Assembly (NCBI GenBank): GCA_002189035.1
Contig: NEEC01000025.1
Location: forward strand, 496,001 to 560,000
DNA: 64,000 nucleotides
Reading direction: 5' to 3'
Origin: Utricularia gibba
Lineage: Eukaryota > Streptophyta > Magnoliopsida > Lamiales > Lentibulariaceae
Shown here one piece after another: positions 24,009-34,882 of this stretch (positions are counted from its first letter, which is position 1; every line of letters starts with the position of its first letter). Both the position numbers and the translations under genes were made by a program. The notes under the pieces are model-generated. The model saw only the letters and a list, made by a program, of their open reading frames with translations. It did not search any database and was not told the origin of the DNA.

Positions 24009-25328
24009 CTACTTCCGCTTGAGACCTGAAAAAAATGATAAAAAGTTCTCCTTGAGCTCATCTGGAAGTGGCAGTGCCAGCGGCGGAAGCACACCATAAT
24101 GCTGCCTCTCGACTCTGAAGCTGAGTGGCTGGGAACCATAACGCTGCCGGTTGACTCTGAGGCCGAGCGGCTGAGCGAGGGCTGTCTGCCGCTTGTTTAA
24201 GCCGTCGATTACAAATGAGAACGCCCCGAGCGTGAGACAGCTTTGAAGCAGAGCTTGTGGTGTCCCTGCAGCGAGCACGGCGAAACGTATTCATCAGACA
24301 GCTCCAACACTAACTTCGTATTACGTGCAAAGGTTAAAAATAAACTATTCAGGGACAGCAGGTGATGGAATTGAAACTCCGGTGACATCAACCGAAAGAG
24401 GATGCACAGATGAATGTGTTTGGTGACCAAACAATACAAAACAATGCTTCATGCTCTTTTTAGTGAAATCTGCTTAGATATTTCCAACCTCCAAAGAACG
24501 AAACACTAAAAAAAAATCTATACAAAACACTCCAAAAACGTAGTTGGCATGGCATGCAGCAAGGTTTCAAAGACATGCTGGGGTATGAAAATCTTCCTCG
24601 AGTGATAATGATGAAAATGAAGCGACCTGGAAAACTGAGGGCAAGGCCTGTGCAACATCCGGCAACCCCTGAATTTATAACTGGAGAGACAGAGGGAGAC
24701 AGAGAGAGCGGCACAATTAAACCCAAGGTATTAGTCAGAAAAATTTCATCCCATGATAAGCCAGAAAATTTCACCTACCATCATCCTTCCCACGAAGTCT
24801 CTTCAAAAAGCAAACAACTAAACTATGGACTCCTGACAAAACTGCAAATGTCTATTACAAAAAAAGTGAATACATTCATATGGGTAACTCTGTATGAGTG
24901 AACTAAAAGGAACACAGTACAGACCTTAGCAGACGATCCAGCGTCAGCAAATGACCCTTTAAAGCCTTTTTTCTGAATCAAACCAGAACCTTTAACGAAA
25001 AAAATCAAACCTTTTAGTACGAAGTCAAATTTTAGGATTCCAACCTACAAAACAAGGCACTAACAGATACTGCTCAGAGATAAGACATAAGCAGCCGAAT
25101 TCCAGTTCAGATTCTACGAATAAAGACGCAGCACCTATGAACAATCATTTTAGTACCGTATCCAAAAATGGATCCCATAAGTGCACCGCCGGCAGAATCA
25201 CCGGCGAATCGTAAGAGGCATACAAATGGTGGACTCAGTAGAGCCTCGGGATCCGACTGGAGAGCAGAGTTAATGTCGCCTGAGTCACCACTCCCCGTTT
25301 TAGAGTCGCCGCTCGCCGGAGAAGCCAT
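24009..25328 (-). CDS. Tim17/Tim22/Tim23 family (PRAT) organelle membrane protein
   Basis: Exons: 25328-25157, 24989-24925, 24851-24779, 24680-24627 and 24265-24009; phases agree and give 206 residues. The PRAT family core is clear: RFAGDSAGGALMGSIFGYGS, KKGFKGSFADAGSSAK, FAVLSGVHSLVVCFLKRLRG and GVAGCCTGLALSFPG, forming about four glycine-rich membrane helices. The sequence is closest to the Arabidopsis HP20/HP22-type proteins (At5g55510, At4g26670 as I recall), which have been reported in chloroplast envelopes and are annotated as mitochondrial Tim22-like, so the organelle is not settled. The tail after residue about 155 contains a 14-residue tandem duplication (QPLGLRVNRQRYGS, then QPLSFRVERQHYGV). 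The start is the first ATG, giving a serine- and aspartate-rich N-terminus as in homologues. Confidence 0.92.
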
Positions 25329-26631
25329 CTTGACGATGATTAAATCTGATGTCTCAAGAGAGGTGAACGGCTGACCTTGAACGATAACTCTTCTTTCACC
25401 CTTCTAGATATTTTTAGAAATCATACGTAAACGACACCGTTTTGCTGCATATAAAAATATGGGCCTGTCCATTTCCTAACGGATCAGCCCAGAGTTCCCA
25501 TTCGGCCCAATGGGGTCACTTCCCTTTCAAAGTTATTTCTTTTTAAACAAAAAGCCCTCGTACTAATAATAAATTTAAAAAAAGGCGGCACATCGGCCAC
25601 GTGATGTAATAGTGTCGGCGTCGACATCGTGCGGGGCCCACAAGGGATTCTAGCGGTATGCGGGGCCCATTTCGCGGATTCGGGTCTCGGCTTCTCAAAA
25701 AGCTTCCTTTTTCGCGTCTTCGCGAGAAATTATTATTCCAATTAAAGAGGGAAAAAAAAGAAAAGGTATATTCCTTGTCAGGGTTTTCATAGTAACATCC
25801 CAAAAGGTCACTTCATTAAAGAGGAAAAAAGAAGAGATTAAGTAATTTTTATTAAAATAATATATCATATTTTTTTTAAATTAAAATAATTTAAAATAAT
25901 ATATCCATTTTTAAATTATACAATTTCAATTTCAATGAACGCAATCTTATCTAATAAATATGAAAGTATCTTTCAAGACATTGACTTCATTTGTTCCCAT
26001 AATAATAATTATGTGCATTGATTTTAACAATAAAAATAAAATATACAACTTATGTTAAAAAAATAGGGAAGAATAATATTTTAAAGCATATTCCATTAAA
26101 CTTTATAATGAATAAGTCGAGGTGTAATTAGTATAGGAAAAGGAGTTCATTCCCATGGGAAACCTTGAAAGTGTGTGTTTGTCCAGATTTGAGTCATACA
26201 AAGAACAGGTGTGGGATGAATAAACGCATCTGCTGCAGCAGTATTATTCAAGGGGGCAGATGGGAGGGAAGATGATCCACCACCAGTTTCATATGTCCCT
26301 CTGCTATTGCACGCATCAAACAACACATATGAACTCTCAGTCAAATCTAAAGGGTTTGAAAAACAAGCCAAAGAATGCAAAACTGGTGAAGAGCAAGCAG
26401 GCACCACGCATTGCTCCAGCCCTCTGATTTACACAAGCATCTCTAGCAAAGAAGGATGATCAAACCTCATGTCTTCACTGATGGACTTGCGGGTATATAT
26501 ATATATATATATATCTTTGATGAACCACTTCCTGGTGGCCCGATGCTTGGAGAATCTATAGGGATACAGATGTGATTCATAATCCACATGTTTTCCAAGT
26601 CCTACACGACCCTTCAGAAAACTGGAATCCC
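25329..26631. other. Upstream region of the Tim-family gene and 3' flank of hnRNP copy B
   Basis: From about 25563 to 25780 this repeats the G-box block found upstream of EDM2 (GGCCACGTGAT at about 25583-25593). The part from about 25800 to 26140 is very AT-rich and has no counterpart in copy A. From about 26270 the similarity to the 3' flank of hnRNP copy A resumes. A TA microsatellite lies at 26494-26514. No coding gene is supported. Confidence 0.5.
26494..26514. repeat. TA microsatellite
   Basis: About ten TA units in the 3' flank of hnRNP copy B. Copy A has an ATG/GAT repeat at the matching place, so this spot is prone to simple-sequence turnover. Confidence 0.9.
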
Positions 26632-28350
26632 CTAAGCAGCTACTCCTGTGGAAAAAGCAAGTTTTGTTTAGTTAGGAACAGAACTCGAGATATGTGGGCT
26701 TTTTCTGGTGCTTATGAAGAGCAGAGTGTGTTGGTGGCATTCAAAGCATTGAGATGAGGGGAGGCAGAGGTTGTTACCTCTACTGGGTTGTCTATTTGGA
26801 ACATCATAGCCTACTCCATAATCATCTGATTCGTTCAAGGTGGCATTTTCAGAATTGTGGAGACCATAATCAACGAAGGAAGCAGCGCCACCAAGGGCGG
26901 CAGGGGTAGATTGCCAAGTACGGTCGCCGTAAACAGAGCGGGAGCCCCAACCAACATGGTACAAATCATCGTATGCTGGCTCGTGTTCTCTGCTTATATC
27001 AACAAATGAAGATGATGATGCTGCTACACCATTTAAACTGTTCCTCCCAAGTCCTGTTGCTCCCACGGCATAACCATTTTCTCCAAAGCCGCCAAGACCA
27101 GAATTTCCACCACCGAAGCTTGAAGAACTCACTCCCAAAGAGGGAGCAACATGGGAAGTGCCCCAACTGGCTCCAAGGTTTCCAAACACTCCAAAACTCC
27201 CATTTCCAGAACCAAGGTGTGAATTGAAGCCAGAATTCTTTGATGAACTGCTGAGACCACCATTTCCCCATACATTCCTGGGTGACATAATCATGGAAGA
27301 GTTCCCTCTCATGCTACTCGTATTGTAACCAACAGGATCATTGTAACGGTTCGGGTTGGAATTGATGTAAGGATTCAGGACACGTCCAAAACCAAGATTA
27401 TTATTGAAGTTCGTACCCCCACCAAATCCGACATTCAATCCTTGGTCCATATTCACACCCATCCCATAACCAGGAGAACTAAAAGGAGATAAACCAGCAC
27501 GAGCACTCGCTAGGGGACTGTATCGACCATCCATTCTCATCCCATATCCTCCAACTGAGCTCATGTTATACCCCTGGGGATAGTTACTCAGCAAGTTGTT
27601 AGATCTGCTGAAACCATAACTGTAACTCATAACGGGGCTTCGGCTGGATCCAGGAGACAACTCCTTAGGCACAGCTCTTTTTACCTCTACCATTTTTCCA
27701 TTTAATTCATGAAATGTCTTGTGCAACACTCTGTCGACAGCATCCTCCGAATCATAAGTTATGAAACCAAAACCTCTAGGCCTTTGGGTGTTATGGTCAT
27801 ACATAACGACAACATCAGTTATCATCCCAAACTGTTTGAAGTAGTTCTTGAAATCATTTTCAGTGACTGTGGAGGGCAATCCTCCTACAAAAATCTTTTT
27901 AGTTCGACCTGACCCTGGAGATCCGTGAATGCTGCCACTCATTCGGTTTACCAGGTGCTGATCATCCCGTGGAACAGCCTTCTTGGCCTCCACCTACAAG
28001 AACCAGCAAGAAGCAATTAAATAACGACTCAAAGCAGAAGCACATTATCCTCAAAAAGAAAAGAACAAACTTCCCCATTAAACGGGCAGCAATGGAGCCT
28101 CCAAAGAAGCCATTTTTAGAACACTTACAGTTCGCCCATCGAGTGTGTGCTTCTCCTGTACCACTTGTTCAGCGACTGCAGGGTCCGCAAAGACTACGAA
28201 GCCGAATCCCCGAGCACGGCCTGTGGCACGATCTCTCATGATCACAGCCTCTATTACTTCTCCATACACTCCGAAATACTCTTTAAGACGATCCTCATTA
28301 GTGTCCCATGAAATCCCACCAATAAAAAGTTTCCCCTGATCGATCTCCAT
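26632..28350 (-). CDS. Two-RRM heterogeneous nuclear ribonucleoprotein, copy B
   Basis: Tandem paralogue of the gene at 18750-20527. Exons: 28350-28129, 27993-26778 and 26645-26632; about 483 residues. Exon 1 (first RRM) appears identical in sequence to copy A, and the second RRM encodes the same residues. The two proteins differ mainly in the last 150 residues (for example NKSGF against NNSGF-type changes, plus a serine-run length difference). The same three-exon structure and the same RGVAA ending (here from GGAGTAGCTGCT-TAG) are kept, so the gene looks functional. Its leader intron would be about 28386-28879. The role is the same as for copy A; I see nothing that shows separate regulation except the diverged flanks. 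Confidence 0.92.
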
Positions 28351-31126
28351 CTTCTCTATAATGTTACAAAGCAGCCCGGATTCCGCTGCACTTCATCGGA
28401 TCAAAGAAACGAAAATTAGAATCTCTATTGCAAAACATATCTTGATCGATAAGTTGTAAAAAAAAATGGAATCAAACGAAATCCCACAACCAAGCAACTG
28501 GTTCTCATTGATTCCACAACGGTGTCAAAGATAAGAACAACAACGCAGGTCAAAGGTGACTGACACAGAATCGAGAATACCAACTAACTGGGAGCAACCA
28601 AAAGAGAAGGTCTAACAGATCAAACGTTGAGGAAATTGAATCGGACTACCGAAAACAAAACCAAAAAAAGATAGAAAGAAACTCACCCAGAAAAAACCCA
28701 ACAAAAATCAGTTTTAGAGATTAGTTGGGGAATGCAGGATTCAATCTAAAATCATCGGATCCTGATGAGATTTGATTCCACTCATGTAAGCCTGAAAAAC
28801 CAAAAATCTAAATCAACGGCGATACCCACAACCAAAACAAAATCAATATCTATCATCAAATGCTCGTTTCAATCCCTCACCATCAGAACTGAAGGAAAAA
28901 TAGAGTGAAATCAAGGTGCAATGAGGGAGCAACACACACAGAAAAGAGAAGGTATGCTCCCTTCTCCCTTTCCCTTCCCTTCACCTTCCCTTCTCACCCC
29001 AAAAGTCCGTCTCTGCCTTTTCCTGGTTTATTCCACTCTTTTAACAACAACCCCCTCAAAAAAAAAAAAAAAAAACAAGAATTTAAAAAAAGAAAGAGGA
29101 GAGAAATCAGAATGACGCTGAATTCTCGAGAAAATCCATTTAACTCCGCACCAGAATATATTGGAAGGTGGTTGGCCTTCAACGTGCCATTGTTGGGCAA
29201 ATGTACATCTCTGCTGTAAGAATTTCCCTTGTCCAAAAAGGTGCTGCCTTTGACATCTCAATCACTCTCTTACAACACACCCATGTTTATTGTCCTAATA
29301 CGATTCAGGAATGCCATTTCATTCCATCGTCTCCCCCCGCAGCAACCTGAATCGCCTGGAGCAGCTCAAGACGAGCAAATAAATGTACATTAGATGCAGT
29401 GGCTCGTAGGGTGAAGGAAAAAACGGTGATCTCCGTACTAATTAATTATTTAGAGTAATTCAATTAGCTTTAACACTTGATAAATTTACTTAAAAAGAAA
29501 AAAAGACCATGGTGAAGATGGATGGCATTTTGGACCACAATGTTGACATTATTGCCCCACACAACTTCAACTTTGGTGGATCCTGACGACAAATATTACC
29601 CCAGGAGAACCAAAGAATCCAACTTCCTTGTCTTTTTCTCATTTTAATTCGGAAATAAATAAATTTATTATTTTCATAAAAAACGAGAAAATATATGTGG
29701 GAAAATTTTAATGGTATTTTTTTATATTTATTCACAATGAAATTCAAAAACAATTTAATTTGGGGAACCGACACTCTTCTTTAGACGCATAGCGACCATT
29801 CTAGGAATGGATCTATTTTTCTATTTTTGTTTATTACAAGTGGAAAGGGTTTGTGTTTTTGAAGGTTTGGGCCTTAGGCCCAGATATAAAACGGATAGAT
29901 TTGGGGATCCGGGTTATGGGTTATTTGGGTATCCGGTTTCCGGGTTTTCTCGAATTCGTGCCCTGTTTTGTTCGTCGCCGCGGAGGCTATGAATTCTGAT
30001 CGTGGATTGGAGTTCTGGATTCGTGTTTGTTGTGTTTGGTTTCCGAGAATTGTGAATTCGTATTCTACGAGGTTGGAATCGCCGGATGCGGCTGTCTGTA
30101 TGGTTGATGCGAAGAATAAGAGGAAGGGCCTGACTCGATGGTTGGCACGCGTCTCCGGCCTGATTAGGGAGGTGCATACCTTCACTCCGTGGTGCCACCA
30201 CTGTTCCTTTCATTGGCTCCAAGTCCGAGACACTAGGTTAGTCCGGGTATGATGCACAATCTTCCCAATTTCAATTTATGGCTGTTGCATTAGTGGGGCT
30301 TCTTAGAGTCAGCTCCGCCCATGTCACCAGTTTTCATTAGCGACAGTTATTGCTCTCTGATGGTTCGTCAAGCTCCATTTCTCTTTTCCTGCCCCAGGCC
30401 ATGTAGCTTTGTTGATGTATCAATGCTCGTTTCAACCACACGGAGAACATCTGTACTGCGGAGGTTGCTTGCCTTCATTAGCCTTCTGCGTATTGACAGC
30501 ATTGGGTCTCTTTATTTATGACTAGCCTTTCAATTCCCAATTTTTAACATCAAAATGAGCTGATATGCATCACTTTACCAGGCGCAGCTTTATCTATTCT
30601 ACCACCACCAGAGTCTTAGCTCGAACTGATCAAACTCAATATTGGCGGCGCCTCAGACTTCCACCAGCCCGAAACCCACCACCCTTTGGGTAGAATCCTG
30701 AAATATGAAGTTGATGGAGCCGGGAATTACATGACACTAATCATTAGAGAGAAAGGGTTAGTTCCAGAGTCACACATGCCTTATCTTATTTGAACCTGGA
30801 TCATGGTCGTTTTTCTGTCACTGATCTTCAGAACAAAAATTCGAAAAGAATTGAATTTTCAAACTTCAGGATAAAGAACCTGGATTTAATACAGGTATGA
30901 ATTATTTTGTACAGAGATTGGGGACAGGTAGATGAAAGCACTAAGATGACCTATCTTGGTAGTAACTAGAGCCGTACGCTTGCCAGTGACGCCACATGGG
31001 AAGTTACGTTTATGCCCCTGGTCAAATATATAGATGAGTGGAATAAAATAGGGCAATGATAAAAGATGGGTCAGGATTCGGGTTTTCCTCTGACAATCTT
31101 CTTCCTCGCCATAATTCCTCTATCAA
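28351..31126. other. Long stretch without a supported gene
   Basis: The first kilobase is the leader region of hnRNP copy B. From about 29400 to 29770 the DNA is AT-rich and plain. From 29968 to 30252 (+) an open frame of 94 codons starts MFVAAEAMNSDRGLEFW and is GC-richer than its surroundings, and pieces at 30321-30521 and 30650-30800 also stay open. I recognise no family and cannot join them into a gene. They may be leader exons or remnants. Promoter elements for WRKY20 would lie at the right end. Confidence 0.35.
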
Positions 31127-34001
31127 ATGGAAGATTGTCACTCGCTCCCCGACCCAAACACCGAGCTCTCACCCAAACGAAGCGCTGTTTTCCACGCTCC
31201 GGATCAGGTGGTTGGCGCCGTTGGAGGCTCAAAATCCGGTGGGAAATATCGCTTGATGTCTCCGGCCAAGCTCCCGATCTGTAGGTCGACTTGCATTACC
31301 ATTCCTCCTGGGCTCAGCCCCACAGCTTTTCTAGACTCGCCCGTGCTTCTGCCGGACATAAAGGTCGCCGCTTGTGTTTTTTTAATAAGAGGGACACTTA
31401 CTTTTTGCTCTTTTCAGCTATTGTTCCGGGAAGTGTTGTTGACCGCAGGGAAGGCAGTTGTTGGTTGTGGATAGTGGGATTTCGATTCGGATCCGATATT
31501 GATTTTCTGTTCCATGGCTGTGGACTTAACCTCTGTGCCTTTCAAGTCAATAACATGAGAGCTTTTTCATTTTCCCCGAGATGTGAAAGCCTGTGTTCAG
31601 ATGCCTCCCCTGATTTGGATTGGCTTGGTTTAGTTTGATGTGAATCCATTTTTTAGCTTTACTGATGCCCGGTATGCCTTACAGGCAGAATGGTTACTGT
31701 GTTTTGATATTAGAGCATGCATTTAATAATGTCGATTCAAACATGTTTGTTGGGAAATTGCCTTATACTCTAGCATCCTGTTGATGTTGATTTGGTGTCT
31801 AGTTACTTTACCATCATTTTTTTTTCTCTGCGGGAATTTAAGGGTGCCTGGGCAGTGCGAGTGTGGATCTTGGGACCATTAGATTCCGATGCTTGCATTT
31901 GGCCTTTGGGAGTATTGTATTAATTTCTCTCAGAATATTTTCAAGGGCAGAGTTGTACGTGGAGAAGAGTATCAATTTTATACTCCATCTTTTTTTTCTT
32001 TTTCAAGGGCTTGATTCATGTAGTTCTTGGCCGTTGAATGTACTCACTGTTAGGTGATTCTGGTTCTGCAGGTCGAACCTTCTCCAACTACTGGTTCCCT
32101 TTTCAAGCCTCAGCTGATGCAAGGATCTTGCCAAAATACTACAAGGCCGCTAGAAAATAATCATCCAACCAGTAAAGATTTCAATTCAGGGGCTTCAAGC
32201 GGTTTTGAATTCAGATTTCATTCTGGAGCTGGAGCTAGTTCCACATCAGGATATCATCAATCTGCCGGGCTGCCGGTAGGACATTTCATCTCACATCATG
32301 TTCTGTTATTCTCTTTATTCTCCTACTAGTTGTAACATGAATGCTTAAGTAATTCCAAAACTTTCATTGGGAATTTGTAGTGTTTCCCGTGAACACCTTT
32401 GCTCTTTATCCATTTTACCACATGCTTCTTTTATTTTGAAGATGCCAGCCGGATTGTCAAAGACGGGGTCAACCAGTAATCAAGATCAATGCTGCTCACA
32501 TCCCCCACCATCTTCACCACAGGCTGCTCTAGCAGTTGCTGATGCAGCGCGTTTTAGAACCACAGCGACTGATGAGTTTAGTCAGGAAGGGACAAGGAGC
32601 ATTCAAGCATCATCATCTGATCAAAAAGACGGGATTTCCTCAGCTAGTGTCGATAAAGCATCAGATGATGGATATAACTGGAGGAAGTATGGGCAGAAAT
32701 TAGTCAAAGGAAGTGAATTTCCACGAAGCTATTATAAATGCACATTCCCAAACTGTGAGGTGAAAAAAATATTTGAACGCTCTCCAAGTGGCCATATTAC
32801 AGAGATTGTGTACAAGGGTTCACATGACCACCCCAAACCTCAACCTGTACGCCGGCACAATTCTATCATGGCGTTGGCAGCTCATGAGGATAAAATGAAT
32901 AAAGACCTCCTGCTCCGTGGTCATGAGGGTACTTGCCATACTTGTATTTCATCTCACACAACATCACAGAACATGGAATCTTTGGAACTTGATAGTCCAT
33001 ATCATATTGTAGAGGTGCTTGAAAATGTTATCGCTGGTTCATTTATTTTACTTTTCCATGTAGACAAGTTCAGCTCCAGCAATCTGGAGCAGAATGGCTC
33101 TCCAGTAGTATCTCCTTTATCAGCAAATGAAGTAGGGTTGGATGGTGCCGGACCACAAGTTCCAGGTAACATCGAGGATGTTGAGGAGGAGGGTCAATGC
33201 ATAAAGAGAAGGTATGAGCTTATAGTCATTACCTGAGCTTCCCTTCATCTTATTTTTACGTGGAAAATCTATGACCAGGAAACTAGAGGATTGCATGGAT
33301 GTCACTCCGGTCGTTAGGCCGATCCGCGAGCCTCGGGTTGTAGTTCAAACAGTAAGTGAGGTTGACATATTGGATGATGGATATAGGTGGCGCAAGTACG
33401 GCCAGAAAGTTGTAAGAGGGAATCCAAATCCTAGGTATGCAAACATGGTTTCTATGCTTGGTATTTCCAAATATTCCCATTGTCAATGGATCAGCTGATT
33501 CATCTGTACTGCGTACCCTTGATGAGTAGCTTGTGATTCAGGAGCTATTACAAGTGCACAAATCCTGGATGTCCTGTGAGAAAGCATGTCGAAAGGGCGT
33601 CTCATGACCCCAAAGCTGTGATAACCACCTACGAAGGCAAGCACAATCATGACGTCCCAACTGCCAAAAGCAGCAGCCACGACTTCCCCGGAACTGGACC
33701 ACCACCTCACGTTAGAGCTTCAAAGATCAGACCACAAGATGGGCCTCTGATCAGCCTCGACCTCGGTGTTGGGATCAGCCGGAACAGAACCAACGAACCA
33801 GTTCCAAGGACTCTGGAGTCTGAGTCCACTCGGGCTGTAGTTCATACCGCACAAGACTCTGCTTGCTATGGCATTGTAACGAATTCCTATGGGATCAGAG
33901 AGAACCCCATCGAAGGTCACGGATTCCAGACGCCCGCAGTTCTTCCTTCTAACCCTTGCCCACCAATACAATCAGTTGGAAGAATACGCATGGGGCCTTA
34001 G
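31127..34001 (+). CDS. WRKY20: Group I WRKY transcription factor, WRKY20 type
   Basis: A DNA-binding regulator of W-box (TTGAC) promoters. Exons: 31127-31363, 32072-32275, 32442-32928, 33064-33211, 33279-33434 and 33542-34001; phases agree and give 563 residues. Two WRKY domains, both WRKYGQK with C2H2 zinc ligands, mark group I: domain 1 near residue 223 and domain 2 near 390. The N-terminal block [12 protein letters not shown], the SP-rich motif [15 protein letters not shown] and [13 protein letters not shown] match WRKY20 and carry SP sites phosphorylated by MAP kinases in group I proteins. The joint [20 protein letters not shown] before domain 2 is also family-typical. Intron 3 (32929-33063) is 135 bases, stop-free and in phase, so a retained form would add 45 residues. 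Confidence 0.93.
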
Positions 34002-34882
34002 ACCAACCCTGCAACACTTTGATCTAATCTCATGTATGTCGCTGAGTGTATTATTACCAGAAGTTGCAAGAACTAAAGCTGATTTTTTTCTATTACCAGG
34101 TCATTACCCTAACAAAATCAACTCTAGGATCACCATATTTCGGAAAAGGAGTTTCATTTAGGCGCCATTGAAAAAAAAAATCATCTAGGAGTTGATCCGC
34201 GAAATCACCAACCACTTTTGGAACAACGAAACCCTAAAAAAGTAGCCCCAGCCATGCAGCTCCATGGATCATGGGTACCTTGACATCGTAATCCGACCAA
34301 TTGAGGGACTACTGACTGCATTAGGATGCTGTTAGTTGGGGCTCCGATAAAGTCCTTCGATTTCGTTTTTCCCACATAAAAGAACAACGAAAAAATGTAG
34401 AAGAAGGGTCTAGGATCAGACTGACGTGCAAAAACATCTCAGCAGTGCCAAATGCGATTAGCCTCTGCAAATATGAAATCATCATTTCCTAGACTCCCCC
34501 ATTCTTTCTTGTCAAATGCAAAACACCCTCGAATCGCACCGAGACAGAAGCAGAGAACTGCCAAACCCAGGGGGCAACCCCCATGGAATTCGTTCCGTCT
34601 TCTGGTGGCGGCACCCCAGCCACTCCCCTGCTGTGCCCTCGATTGGATCTGTGAACCCTACCTATATAAGGTATTGTTGGGTTGGGCCGAATCGAAAAAG
34701 CTTCGGCCCAATATTCAGTGATCCAATATTACGAATTAATGAATTACTAATACATCTTTCCATTGCGAACGGGCAGGAAATTCAAGATGTTTAACAACAA
34801 AATTTATAAATCCTTCGGTGTATATACAAATGCAAATTAAAATATTTCTAAAAAAAGAATTTTTTTTTTATTTAAAAAAAAG
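34002..34882. other. Convergent intergenic stretch between WRKY20 and the CBS gene
   Basis: This holds the 3' sides of WRKY20 (+) and the DUF21/CBS gene (-). No gene, RNA or mobile element is supported. Confidence 0.4.

Larger units (their letters stand above)
25563..29320. repeat. Segmental tandem duplication, copy B (hnRNP block)
   Basis: Counterpart of 17775 to about 21500, offset 7823 bases across the first exon. It differs from copy A by an AT-rich insertion near 25800-26140 and by many small indels outside the coding part. The right edge fades out around 29240-29320. Confidence 0.85.

Noticed and set aside
32367-33236. A single 289-codon WRKY frame
   Set aside because: It begins in intron 2 and reads through intron 3; family alignment supports exons 32442-32928 and 33064-33211 instead.
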